Assembly: GCA_022376925.1 (NCBI GenBank)
Contig: JAIOJX010000032.1
Location: 199,140,939-199,204,938, forward strand
Source: Tragulus kanchil
Lineage: Eukaryota > Chordata > Mammalia > Artiodactyla > Tragulidae
Length of the DNA: 64,000 nucleotides
Direction: 5' to 3'
The notes beneath the pieces are model-generated. The model made no database searches. It worked only from the letters and a program-made list of their open reading frames with translations, and was not told the DNA's origin. The number at the start of each line of letters is the position of its first letter. The first letter of the stretch is position 1. Below, in pieces: positions 37,461 to 49,183 of this stretch. The position numbers and the translations under genes are program-made.

Positions 37461-38504
37461 ATGCAAACATTCACTTTTAACAGAGAAGCAATTTGTAGCA
37501 ATATAGGGAAACTTGCTGAAGGCAACTTCTATATTCCTTCATGTCAAGTATGTAAAACTGGGTATTTCTTGGCTCTCTTCATCAAAAATCATAGTAATTT
37601 ATAAGGAGAGAGCTCATGGTAAGTTGCCAGTTCCAAACAGGAATCTTAGGATATGATCAATTTCGGATGAATCAAATTTAATCGTTCTTTGAAGAATCCT
37701 TGTAAAACAAACTTCTTTGAAACTGGCAAAGATCTAGTTCAAATAAAAGACGGAGATTTAAAGAAAGGGGAAAAAAAGACTTCTGTGATTTTCTCCAGAG
37801 CTGACGTACTGTGTCTGTGTTTCGGTCCAATGTTTGCATGTTTTTAATGCACACACACAGCTTGAAGGAGGAAGCGCACACTCTGTTTTGCAGTGTTTGG
37901 GTGTGAATCAAAGGGAAACATGTGGTTCCATTCTGTTTCCCGGAGCATTCAGTTAAGTGAAGGAAAAAAATCGAATTTGTGCTGTTGTGTCATGACAGGG
38001 GGTGATCTTGCAAATGCCCAGGGTGGTGGAGGGGAAGTTTTGGGTCAGCGTGCAGACTTCAGTCTATAGACTTGGAAAATGGTGTGGTCTGTCTCATAGA
38101 AGCGGGGTATTTCATTTGACTGATGTGGGTTTTTGTCTTTCTTTATTCTTGGTCAGTGTTATGTGGATACCTCTAGCAGTTTGCTGTCTGTGAAATATGG
38201 ACAGATGTTCTGAAGGTATCATGAACAATTATAAAACAAAAAAACAGGAATGGTCACAGTTATTTCATAATGAACAGAATGTAGGGTGAAGATGTTATTC
38301 TGTTTCCTTTTTGTTCCGAAGACAAACTAGAGTGGTCCTTATGGTGGCCACAGCAGAGTCCCCAGCTGGTAACAGGGTCCCTTTGCTCTGTTTTGATTTT
38401 AAGAACAAGGGAAGTTCATCTGGGGATTTGGAAAATAAAGACAAGTACCAATCTGGAAAGAAAAGTTTGGCAGGGAGAGGGGAAAATTCACCAGTCTGTT
38501 AATA

Positions 38505-38571
38505 GTGAGCTGACCAAAAAGTTCATTTGAGTTTTTCTGGAATATCCCAAATGAATTTTTGGCCAAGCCAA
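38505..38571. mobile_element. Mariner-type MITE (copy A)
   Basis: A 67-bp palindrome-like element with CCAAAAAGTTCATTTGAG at the left and AAATGAATTTTTGGCC at the right, flanked by TA on both sides (38503-38504 and 38572-38573). The wording matches the Hsmar1/MADE1-like elements of mammals. Confidence 0.8.
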
Positions 38572-39658
38572 TAATTTACACGATTAAATATAGATGATCT
38601 CAGGCTTTCACAAGGCTCTGCAGAAACTGCTTGTACCACTAAGGACTCCTCCACCAGAATGTAAGCTTCACAAGGTCAGGTGGTTCAGATTTTTCAACTT
38701 CTATATTCCTTCATGTCAAGTATGAACTGATTCGATCAAAAATCATAGTAATTTATAAGGAGAGAGCTCATGGTAAGTTGCCAGTTCCAAACAGGAATCT
38801 TAGGATATGATCAATTTCGGATGAATCAAATTTAATCGTTCTTTGAAGAATCCTTGTAAAACAAACTTCTTTGAAACTGGCAAAGATCTAGTTCAAATAA
38901 AAGACGGAGATTTAAAGAAAGGGGAAAAAAAGACTTCTGTGATTTTCTCCAGAGCTGACGTACTGTGTCTGTGTTTCGGTCCAATGTTTGCATGTTTTTA
39001 ATGCACACACACAGCTTGAAGGAGGAAGCGCACACTCTGTTTTGCAGTGTTTGGGTGTGAATCAAAGGGAAACATGTGGTTCCATTCTGTTTCCCGGAGC
39101 ATTCAGTTAAGTGAAGGAAAAAAATCGAATTTGTGCTGTTGTGTCATGACAGGGGGTGATCTTGCAAATGCCCAGGGTGGTGGAGGGGAAGTTTTGGGTC
39201 AGCGTGCAGACTTCAGTCTATAGACTTGGAAAATGGTGTGGTCTGTCTCATAGAAGCGGGGTATTTCATTTGACTGATGTGGGTTTTTGTCTTTCTTTAT
39301 TCTTGGTCAGTGTTATGTGGATACCTCTAGCAGTTTGCTGTCTGTGAAATATGGACAGATGTTCTGAAGGTATCATGAACAATTATAAAACAAAAAAACA
39401 GGAATGGTCACAGTTATTTCATAATGAACAGAATGTAGGGTGAAGATGTTATTCTGTTTCCTTTTTGTTCCGAAGACAAACTAGAGTGGTCCTTATGGTG
39501 GCCACAGCAGAGTCCCCAGCTGGTAACAGGGTCCCTTTGCTCTGTTTTGATTTTAAGAACAAGGGAAGTTCATCTGGGGATTTGGAAAATAAAGACAAGT
39601 ACCAATCTGGAAAGAAAAGTTTGGCAGGGAGAGGGGAAAATTCACCAGTCTGTTAATA

Positions 39659-39726
39659 GTGAGCTGACCAAAAAGTTCATTTGAGTTTTTCTGGAATATC
39701 CCAAATGAATTTTTTGGCCAAGCCAA
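39659..39726. mobile_element. Mariner-type MITE (copy B)
   Basis: Same element repeated by duplication 15, with one extra T in the right arm. Confidence 0.8.
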
Positions 39727-40089
39727 TAATTTACACGATTAAATATAGATGATCTCAGGCTTTCACAAGGCTCTGCAGAACTTAGGTTCTGACTGCTTGT
39801 ACCACTAAGGACTCCTCCACCAGAATGTAAGCTTCACAAGGTCAGGTGGTTCAGTTTTTTATCTGACTCTTGTATTCCTAACACCTCGAATGTACCTGGC
39901 ATATAGTGGGAGCTGGTCAAAAAAATAGACTGTTTTTCACCAGTTCACTACTCTTCACTTGCCTGGCTAATTTTAACTTGAAATTCTATTCCTCCCACCT
40001 GCCTCTCATCTAAAGCTAAGTTTGCAGTCCCATAAGTCTCACTATATGCCCCTGTGTACATGCCCAACCAAACCTCAGGAAGTTTTTTC

Positions 40090-40359
40090 TTTTTTTAATT
40101 TTGGCCTCCTTTATTGGTTTTTCATTTATTTATATTCATCCATCTTTATTCTTTGGCCTGTGTGGGCTCCTCCACTGCAGTGGCCTCCCTCTCTGCAAAG
40201 CGCTGGTCTGGGCCAATGCTCTCCAGAGCGCTGGCTCATAATTGGGCACACCAGTCCAGTCATCCTTGGCATGTGGGATCTTCCCTGGCCAGGAGCCAAC
40301 CAGTGTCCCCTGCACTGTAAGGTGAACTCTTTACCCGCTGGACCACCAGGGAAGTCCCT
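40090..40359 (-). mobile_element. CHR SINE (copy A)
   Basis: Minus-strand head CTTCCCTGGTGGTCCAGCGG, tail shown on the plus strand as TTTTTTCTTTTTTTAATTTT. The 118-codon plus frame at 40022 reads across it. Confidence 0.88.
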
Positions 40360-41239
40360 GTTTTTGTTTTTTAAGTAGAAGTACTTTGTGGATAATCCAA
40401 GACCCTCCCTCACTGCACACTGTGTTCTGAGAAACACGTCACACCAAACTCATTTTCTTCTTTCAAGTTTTAGTGCTGAAATAAACTTTCCTGTTTAGCC
40501 ATGCAATCAAATCTACTCTAATGTGGAAACGTGAAAGCTTGCTAACCTCAGGGATAAGGCATCAATTCAGGTGTGAACTGAAGGGAATCTGCTCTCACTT
40601 TAAGAAATATGATTTCCACTGAAAAGGTCTACCTTCCAAGTTTTTACTACACTCTGCCGCTAGACATTAGAAACTAACAGAGCAGTGGATGACAGCCTAG
40701 GGCTGCTGCAAAGCTATTCATATTTGGTTTCAAATTAGAAATACATACAATTAAATGTATGTATCTCTCTGCAGAGAGACTACATATGATTCTGTACTAT
40801 TGGATAACATTTACAGTTTTCACATAAGGATATTTGAAAACTTCTAATAGGGTATTTATCACATACTGAAATACATGAAGGGATTTATCCAATGATCGCT
40901 GCTCAGATAGACTAAATGTACCTGGCACTATAGTGGTTCTGACTGCTTGTACCACTAAGGACTCCTCCACCAGAATGTAAGCTTCACAAGGTCAGGTGGT
41001 TCAGTTTTTTATCTGACTCTTGTATTCCTAACACCTCGAATGTACCTGGCATATAGTGGGAGCTGGTCAAAAAAATAGACTGTTTTTCACCAGTTCACTA
41101 CTCTTCACTTGCCTGGCTAATTTTAACTTGAAATTCTATTCCTCCCACCTGCCTCTCATCTAAAGCTAAGTTTGCAGTCCCATAAGTCTCACTATATGCC
41201 CCTGTGTACATGCCCAACCAAACCTCAGGAAGTTTTTTC

Positions 41240-41510
41240 TTTTTTTAATTTTGGCCTCCTTTATTGGTTTTTCATTTATTTATATTCATCCATCTTTATT
41301 CTTTGGCCTGTGTGGGCTCCTCCACTGCAGTGGCCTCCCTCTCTGCAAAGCGCTGGTCTGGGCCAATGCTCTCCAGAGCGCTGGCTCATAATTGGGCACA
41401 CCAGTCCAGTCATCCTTGGCATGTGGGATCTTCCCTGGCCAGGGAGCCAACCAGTGTCCCCTGCACTGTAAGGTGAACTCTTTACCCGCTGGACCACCAG
41501 GGAAGTCCCT
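41240..41510 (-). mobile_element. CHR SINE (copy B of 40090)
   Basis: Same insertion repeated by duplication 16; one extra G changes the overlapping chance frames. Confidence 0.88.
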
Positions 41511-42401
41511 GTTTTTGTTTTTTAAGTAGAAGTACTTTGTGGATAATCCAAGACCCTCCCTCACTGCACACTGTGTTCTGAGAAACACGTCACACCAAAC
41601 TCATTTTCTTCTTTCAAGTTTTAGTGCTGAAATAAACTTTCCTGTTTAGCCATGCAATCAAATCTACTCTAATGTGGAAACGTGAAAGCTTGCTAACCTC
41701 AGGGATAAGGCATCAATTCAGGTGTGAACTGAAGGGAATCTGCTCTCACTTTAAGAAATATGATTTCCACTGAAAAGGTCTACCTTCCAAGTTTTTACTA
41801 CACTCTGCCGCTAGACATTAGAAACTAACAGAGCAGTGGATGACAGCCTAGGGCTGCTGCAAAGCTATTCATATTTGGTTTCAAATTAGAAATACATACA
41901 ATTAAATGTATGTATCTCTCTGCAGAGAGACTACATATGATTCTGTACTATTGGATAACATTTACAGTTTTCACATAAGGATATTTGAAAACTTCTAATA
42001 GGGTATTTATCACATACTGAAATACATGAAGGGATTTATCCAATGATCGCTGCTCAGATAGACTAAATTTGAGAGAATTTTTGTTAAAATTTTGACAATG
42101 AAAGTTACCTCTGAATCTCTTGGTTCCTCATATTGAAAGCAAAATCTCAAGATTAATTTCCAAGTCCATTTTGCATAGGGGTGTTAAAGAAAGCAGTTTG
42201 GGGATAAGAAAGTGCATCAATGCCATTGCAATGAAAAAAATAACACACTGGGAAGCATTCAAATGCAATATAAAATGATGAATTTCTTTGAATCAGAAAG
42301 TAAAGTGACTTAGCTCTAATGGCTATTTTGGTTTAGTCAAAGTACTGCGGTCCATTCCTGTTTACCATTCTTGACTACATGGATTAAAAAAAAGAAAGAA
42401 A

Positions 42402-42699
42402 GGGGCTTCCCTGGTGGTCCAGTGGGTAAGGACACCGCCTTGCAAGGCAAGGGGCACCGGTTTGATCCCTGGCCTGGGAAGATCCCATGTGCTGCCGAGC
42501 AGCTGGACTGATGTGTCCAACTACCAAGCCGGAGCTCTAGAGCGCATGTGCCCAGAGCAGGTGCTCTGCGACAACAGAGGCCACCGCGATGGGAGGCCCG
42601 CGCGGGCCAAAAGAACAAAGAAGGATGAAAATAGATAAAATGAAAGACCAATAGAAGTGGCCTGTTCACCCCCCTTCCTCCCCACCCTAACCCCCCGAA

Positions 42700-42731
<32 letters not shown>
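42402..42731 (+). mobile_element. CHR SINE with long A-tail (copy A)
   Basis: GGGGCTTCCCTGGTGGTCCA head, GGTTTGATCCCTGGCCTGGG B-box region and an A-run of about 26 at the end. It is among the least diverged SINEs here. Frames at 42337-42669 and 42414-42638 are artefacts of it. Confidence 0.9.
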
Positions 42732-42857
42732 CAAAAGTCCCGCTAAATTCACCACATCAACTTAAATCAATATTGACTAGGCAGTTCTTGAAAGCACTAT
42801 ATATGATATTAGACTAAAACATACTAGTATTTAGTCTTCTTTCCTTCTCTTAACACT

Positions 42858-42988
42858 GCAAACAGTGGATACTTAATCCTCTGAGCCTTTGTTTCTTAAT
42901 CTCTAAAACAGAAGTAATCTCACCAACTTGACAGTGTGGTGAGAAGTAAATAAGCTGACAGATACAAAGTGGCAGGCACACTGTCTGG
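42858..42988 (+). mobile_element. MIR fragment (copy A; copy B 43945-44081)
   Basis: GAGCCTTTGTTTCTTAATCT, AAGTAATCTCACCAACTTG and GGCAGGCACACTGTCTGG follow MIR 3' order. Repeated by duplication 17. Confidence 0.65.
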
Positions 42989-43483
42989 TGCAGAAGTAAA
43001 TAAACAGCATCAAAAACAGATAGATTCTGTACTATTGGATAACATTTACAGTTTTCACATAAGGATATTTGAAAACTTCTAATAGGGTATTTATCACATA
43101 CTGAAATACATGAAGGATTTATCCAATGATCGCTGCTCAGATAGACTAAATTTGAGAGAATTTTGTTAAAATTTTGACAATGAAAGTTACCTCTGAATCT
43201 CTTGGTTCCTCATATTGAAAGCAAAATCTCAAGATTAATTTCCAAGTCCATTTTGCATAGGGGTGTTAAAGAAAGCAGTTTGGGGATAAGAAAGTGCATC
43301 AATGCCATTGCAATGAAAAAAATAACACACTGGGAAGCATTCAAATGCAATATAAAATGATGAATTTCTTTGAATCAGAAAGTAAAGTGACTTAGCTCTA
43401 ATGGCTATTTTGGTTTAGTCAAAGTACTGCGGTCCATTCCTGTTTACCATTCTTGACTACATGGATTAAAAAAAAGAAAGAAA

Positions 43484-43825
43484 GGGGCTTCCCTGGTGGT
43501 CCAGTGGGTAAGGACACCGCCTTGCAAGGCAAGGGGCACCGGTTTGATCCCTGGCCTGGGAAGATCCCATGTGCTGCCGAGCAGCTGGACTGATGTGTCC
43601 AACTACCAAGCCGGAGCTCTAGAGCGCATGTGCCCAGAGCAGGTGCTCTGCGACAACAGAGGCCACCGCGATGGGAGGCCCGCGCGGGCCAAAAGAACAA
43701 AGAAGGATGAAAATAGATAAAATGAAAGACCAATAGAAGTGGCCTGTTCACCCCCCTTCCTCCCCACCCTAACCCCCCGAAAAATTAAAAAAAAAAAAGA
43801 AAAAGAAAGAAAGAAAAAAAAAAAC
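43484..43825 (+). mobile_element. CHR SINE (copy B of 42402)
   Basis: Same insertion repeated by duplication 17. Its tail is broken by G bases (AAAGAAAAAGAAAG), unlike the pure A-run of copy A. Confidence 0.9.
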
Positions 43826-44081
43826 AAAAGTCCCGCTAAATTCACCACATCAACTTAAATCAATATTGACTAGGCAGTTCTTGAAAGCACTATATATGAT
43901 ATTAGACTAAAACATACTAGTATTTAGTCTTCTTTCCTTCTCTTAACACTGCAAACAGTGGATACTTAATCCTCTGAGCCTTTGTTTCTTAATCTCTAAA
44001 ACAGAAGTAATCTCACCAACTTGACAGTGTGGTGAGAAGTAAATAAGCTGACAGATACAAAGTGGCAGGCACACTGTCTGG

Positions 44082-44604
44082 ACAATAAATAAAACAGCAA
44101 ACATAGAAGTGATTATAAAACCATGCATGTCATCTGGTAAGAACACGAGTCTGCAGTCACGGAAAGTCAACTGATGGAGTTCATTTCTAAAAGGGTTTAG
44201 TTAGCCTAAGCACTGCTGCTTGCATTTGAAAGGGGGCTGGATAACTTTATGTATTGGTAGCCACCCAAGCTATAATGATGATAAGGGTAATCCGTTTCCA
44301 CGGCTCCCTATATATGGTAACCACCTGCAGCAGGGTATTTCTTATTTAGGGAACTGTAACATGACAGTGTCCCCCAAAGTGATGCTACAAGGGGTGAGAG
44401 ACAAGGCTTGAGAGATGCACACCCTCTAAGGATCATAGCAGGTCATGGGATCTGTTAGTTTGGTCCATCACCATTTTGACTCTGATCCCCATCTGCCTGA
44501 TTGCTAACCATCCTGTTGAAAACTACAACTGTTTCAGCATCTTTTAGGTGTCATTCATAGGTTTCCAACCACAAACTCTTAGGCACAAAGAGCTCAAGTG
44601 GGTA
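44082..44604. other. Unrecognised single-copy intron
   Basis: Short frames of 63-75 codons only; no repeat named. Confidence 0.5.
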
Positions 44605-44808
44605 GTGTGTGTGTATAGCTGTGTCCAACTCTGTACAAATCCATGGACTGTAGCCTGCTAGGCTCCTCTGTCCATGGGATTTCCCAGGCAAGAATAGTGG
44701 AGTGAGTTGTCATTTCCTTTTCCAGGGAATCTTCCTGATCCAGGGATTGAACCCATGTCTCCTGCATGGCATGTGGATTCTTTACCACTGAATCACCAGG
44801 GAGATCCC
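44605..44808 (-). mobile_element. Bov-tA SINE, single copy
   Basis: On the plus strand: CCATGGACTGTAGCCTGCTA, CTCTGTCCATGGGATTTCCC, TTCCTGATCCAGGGATTGAA and CACTGAATCACCAGGGAGAT. It lies between duplications 17 and 18, so it is a genuine single copy. Confidence 0.9.
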
Positions 44809-45052
44809 AAGTCAGGGTAAGCATACCAATATTACTAAGACAATGATCTTATTTAATTGTATGTCTTTCAGTGGTAAAGGGTACATTCACATGCATTCTC
44901 TCGATCAACCTTCTTTACCATACTGAGGTTGGCCCTGTCTATATCTCTACCACTTACTTGAGACACCTGCTAGTTGATGATACAGCAAGACCAGATTCTG
45001 TCTTCTGGCTCTGTGTTAGAAATGCTTATGAGAACTATGAAAAGAAGAAACA

Positions 45053-45385
45053 CGGGCTTCCCCTGGTGGTCCAGTGGGTAAGGACACCGCCTTGCAGTGC
45101 AAGGGGCGCCGGTTCGAGCCCTGGCCTGGGAAGATCCCACGTGACGTGGAGAGGCTGGACCAATGTGTCCGATTACCAAGCCGGAGCTCGGGAGCGCATG
45201 CGCCCAGACCCGGCACTCTGCAACGACAGACGCCACCGCGATAGGAGGCCCACAGGAGCCAAAGAACAAAGACGGATGAAAATAGAGAAATGAAAGACCA
45301 ATAGAAGTGGCCTGCCTGCTCCCTCCCTCCCCAACCCGACTCCTGCCCAAAATAAATAAATAAATAAATCTTAAAAAAAAAAAAA
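45053..45385 (+). mobile_element. Young-looking CHR SINE with target-site duplication
   Basis: CGGGCTTCCCCTGGTGGTCC head, an intact Pol III B box GGTTCGAGCCC at 45111-45121, then an (AAAT)n plus A-run tail. Direct repeat AAAAGAAGAAACA at 45040-45052 and 45386-45398. The long frames here (140-155 codons, both strands) are SINE sequence. Confidence 0.92.
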
Positions 45386-45398
45386 AAAAGAAGAAACA

Positions 45399-46159
45399 AA
45401 AAATGATTGGTGAGAGGACCAGAATGACAAACAGCATATTCTGTGAAAAATAACAATAAAGACGAAGATGTCCCCACAGTGATTTAAATTACAGAGGTTT
45501 GACTAAATATATGGAAGAAAAAAAATTTCTAGAACTACTTGGTTTTGAAAACCTCTCACAATCTTTTTGACTTCTGTAAGACCTCACTACCTAAGTCTTC
45601 CTTGAACCCCTAGCCTTTTCTTTTTTTAGCTTCCTTCCTTTTCCTTTTCCATGCTGTAAAGTTATGTCTATTTCTCAAGTTCTTACTCATTTATCATCTT
45701 AAGAGATCTTAGCAATTCCTCAAAGACTCAATTGTCACCTCTGGTTAAGAAGCCTCAAGTCCCTCCCTTTGGTTCTTCTCTCTCATTTGAGTTCATCATG
45801 TTTCCTATTGGAAATCTCTGCAGATGGACTCTTGGATGCCTTATATCTGTAAAACGAATGTCAAACTATGATTTTACCCTAAAATCTATTTTTTACATGT
45901 CCCCTTTTTTATTGTTGTTGAAATCATAACCTTCTCAGTCTAGAGATTCTTTACTTCTCTCTTTTCCCCATCCAACCACCTGGAGATACCACTGGTTCTA
46001 TCTGGGAAATGTCCTTTTGTTTCATCCTCATTCCCTTCGCATGATGATCATCATAGAATAAATCCTTAAAAGCATTTTTCCTGGACCACTTAAACAATAA
46101 TCTTCTATTTAGTTTCCTAAAACCCATGCAAAAACATTGCTAAACTGACTTTTATAAAA
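45399..46159. other. Unrecognised pyrimidine-rich intron
   Basis: Rich in CTT and TTCC on the plus strand. No frame above 65 codons and no repeat I can name. Confidence 0.5.
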
Positions 46160-46430
46160 ATTAAACTTTGGGCATTTTGTCTTCTGATCAAAAACTTTCA
46201 AAAAGTCTTCTCATTGCTTTTGGAATCAATGTATCAATACAGCATTCAAGTTTTCCCACTATAGGTTCTCCCCACTAAAGGCCTAAAAGACCCAGAAAGG
46301 GGAAAAAAAACCCCAACTTATAGCTATCATCATGATAGTTTAGCGCTACCATGGACCAGAAAAGACTCATTAAGCATTTTTACACATTTTTTAAAATCTT
46401 TACACTTGCAATGCAGCATTGTTAATTTAT

Positions 46431-46540
46431 GTGTGTGTGTTAAATCATGTCTGAGTCTTTGCAATCCTATGGTCTGTAGTGTGTTAGGCTCCTCTATCCT
46501 TGGGGTTCTCCAAGCAAGAATATTGGAGTGGATTGCCAGG
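46431..46540 (-). mobile_element. BovA tail fragment (copy A)
   Basis: GTCTTTGCAATCCTATGGTC, TAGGCTCCTCTATCCTTGGG and CAAGCAAGAATATTGGAGTG match the reversed BovB-type tail without the tRNA head. Confidence 0.85.
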
Positions 46541-46994
46541 ACCTTGAGACAAGTCAAGTAATTCACTCATGTACATAGAGCTGATTGGAAGCAAGGCTAT
46601 ATCTTGAGCCATAGATCACTTGCCTCTAAAACTTGGGATCTTTCTGCCATTCCACACTGTCTGCTCATTCCCTAAAGTCATTTATTCTGTAGAGACTGGA
46701 TACTCATTTTGAAACTAGTATTTTCATTTGGCATGTCCCCTCTTCAGATACCACCAGTCAACATCTGACCCACCCTGCCCATGTCCATTCCTTTAATGCT
46801 TCCAACCAGTAGTATTCTTGTCTTCCTTGGTATACTGTCCATCTTCCTTTAGAACAGAGCCATGTATACAATTTTTATGTTTTCACATCTCCATCAACTC
46901 CAAATAAATTTCCACTTCATAAATATGTGTTGGATTAAAATTATTGCCACTACACTTTCTACTCTGAAACTTTCATTAGGGGCGTAAGCGTAAT

Positions 46995-47191
46995 TAAAAA
47001 TCAGAACTGGATCCGAATGCCTGCTCAGTTGTTTATTAGCAATGCCATCTTGGGAAAATTCGTTAGCTTCATTAAACATTAGTTGGCTCATTTCTGAAGT
47101 GAGGTATTAATAGTGACTACCTCACTGAGTGGTTGTGAGTTTATAAGAAGATAAACAAAGTCTTTGCACAATGTCTGGTACCTGCTACTTC
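46995..47191 (+). mobile_element. MIR (copy A; copy B 48048-48244)
   Basis: GATCCGAATGCCTGCTCAG, CATCTTGGGAAAATTCGTTAG and GTGACTACCTCACTGAGTGG follow MIR order through to CAATGTCTGGTACCTGC. Duplicated at 48048-48244. Confidence 0.75.
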
Positions 47192-47483
47192 TACTTTCCC
47201 GGGCAAGTCAAATATTAAACTTTGGGCATTTTGTCTTCTGATCAAAACTTTCAAAAAGTCTTCTCATTGCTTTTGGAATCAATGTATCAATACAGCATTC
47301 AAGTTTTCCCACTATAGGTTCTCCCCACTAAAGGCCTAAAAGACCCAGAAAGGGGAAAAAAAACCCCAACTTATAGCTATCATCATGATAGTTTAGCGCT
47401 ACCATGGACCAGAAAAGACTCATTAAGCATTTTTACACATTTTTTAAAATCTTTACACTTGCAATGCAGCATTGTTAATTTAT

Positions 47484-47593
47484 GTGTGTGTGTTAAATCA
47501 TGTCTGAGTCTTTGCAATCCTATGGTCTGTAGTGTGTTAGGCTCCTCTATCCTTGGGGTTCTCCAAGCAAGAATATTGGAGTGGATTGCCAGG
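47484..47593 (-). mobile_element. BovA tail fragment (copy B of 46431)
   Basis: Same fragment repeated by duplication 18. Confidence 0.85.
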
Positions 47594-48047
47594 ACCTTGA
47601 GACAAGTCAAGTAATTCACTCATGTACATAGAGCTGATTGGAAGCAAGGCTATATCTTGAGCCATAGATCACTTGCCTCTAAAACTTGGGATCTTTCTGC
47701 CATTCCACACTGTCTGCTCATTCCCTAAAGTCATTTATTCTGTAGAGACTGGATACTCATTTTGAAACTAGTATTTTCATTTGGCATGTCCCCTCTTCAG
47801 ATACCACCAGTCAACATCTGACCCACCCTGCCCATGTCCATTCCTTTAATGCTTCCAACCAGTAGTATTCTTGTCTTCCTTGGTATACTGTCCATCTTCC
47901 TTTAGAACAGAGCCATGTATACAATTTTTATGTTTTCACATCTCCATCAACTCCAAATAAATTTCCACTTCATAAATATGTGTTGGATTAAAATTATTGC
48001 CACTACACTTTCTACTCTGAAACTTTCATTAGGGGCGTAAGCGTAAT

Positions 48048-48244
48048 TAAAAATCAGAACTGGATCCGAATGCCTGCTCAGTTGTTTATTAGCAATGCCA
48101 TCTTGGGAAAATTCGTTAGCTTCATTAAACATTAGTTGGCTCATTTCTGAAGTGAGGTATTAATAGTGACTACCTCACTGAGTGGTTGTGAGTTTATAAG
48201 AAGATAAACAAAGTCTTTGCACAATGTCTGGTACCTGCTACTTC
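48048..48244 (+). mobile_element. MIR (copy B of 46995)
   Basis: Same element repeated by duplication 18; here it runs on into single-copy sequence. Confidence 0.75.
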
Positions 48245-49183
48245 GTCAGTCAATATTAAGGGTGAGTGACAGCCACGGTAGTCATGTGAGATGAACTCTA
48301 AAGATATAGTCCTAAATCAATGTAGGAAATAATCATCTATGTCATTAAATAGCTTTCCATTTTATGGAAAATGGAGTAGAAAAATAAACTGAATTCAAAG
48401 AGGTTAACTAAGGAGTCAAAATAGGAGACATTTTCATTGCCAATCACCTCCTGTCATCCTGAGTATGACCGACCTTTGGGAAGAAGGTTAGTTTGGCTGA
48501 TCAGCAGGGCTTATCTAAATGTCTTTAAGTGACTCTAGGTTCCTAAGGTGTCATCTCAGGCTGGGAAATGACAGGTCTGGCTGTCAGTACCATCTTTGAG
48601 GCTCACACAGTTATACAGTTCCCTCTGCCATCTATCAGGGAAACACTAACAAGATGAAACAGCCCGGTGACAGCATCAGGATCTAAGCACATAATGCTAT
48701 GGGGTGGGTGGCTAATGAATTCCCCAATCAATATGCTGAGCTCCATGCCTTCCAAATGCAGCCAGGGGTCTAAAATCCATCATCTATAGCTTCAGGGAGT
48801 CAATGAGTTATTTCTTGCCCTGGTGCACTGAACAATACCCCAGGAGTAATGACTAGTAACAGAGTAAGTGGTGGGTCAATGAGATAATTCATCTAAACGA
48901 TGGTGTTAAGGTAGACTTGTCATTAAGTTATATGAGTCCCAACATTCGCTGGATGGTGCCTAGGGTTTGCTTGCTTACTACATTTGGCATTCATCTGTCG
49001 GAAAAGCCTCTGCTATTCAGAACTTGTTCAGCTATTTGATAACTGCAACAGCCTAGGATATATGCCACCGGGTTGGCTTTAAATCAGAAGTATCCTGATG
49101 TTTCCTTAGAATTTTACATTAGTCAAGTTGGACTCTCAAAGACCTGGTGAAAAGTCTATTCATTAATTAGGAAAATAAAATAT
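48245..49183. other. Unrecognised single-copy intron
   Basis: No open frame above 60 codons and no recognised repeat; GC content looks slightly higher than in the AT-rich blocks around it. Confidence 0.5.

Larger units (their letters stand above)
37523..39854. repeat. Tandem duplication 15 (unit about 1172/1154 bp)
   Basis: Copies at 37523-38688 and 38695-39854. Copy B lacks 18 bases near its head (38720) and copy A lacks about 13 bases near its tail (AGAAACTGC near 38623 against AGAACTTAGGTTCTGACTGC near 39777). A mariner-type MITE is present in both. Confidence 0.93.
39785..42068. repeat. Tandem duplication 16 (unit 1150 bp)
   Basis: Copies at 39785-40917 and 40935-42068. The junction carries about 20 bp (40917-40936) that match 39891-39910 with one inserted base. 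One G differs in the SINE (CCAGGAGCC against CCAGGGAGCC). Confidence 0.93.
41939..44081. repeat. Tandem duplication 17 (unit about 1084 bp)
   Basis: Copies at 41939-42988 and 43023-44081, with a divergent tail at 42989-43022. The SINE A-tail is a pure run in copy A (about 42706-42731) but is broken by G bases in copy B (about 43788-43825). The head exists three times (40789, 41939, 43023). Confidence 0.93.
46160..48244. repeat. Tandem duplication 18 (unit 1054/1053 bp)
   Basis: Copies at 46160-47191 and 47214-48244, with a 22-bp unmatched tail at 47192-47213. One A in a run differs near 46192. The unit carries a BovA fragment and a MIR. Confidence 0.94.

Noticed and set aside
44970..45477. 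Frames of 140-155 codons around 44871-45477
   Set aside because: They read through a CHR SINE and its A-tail on both strands; typical SINE phrases explain the sequence.
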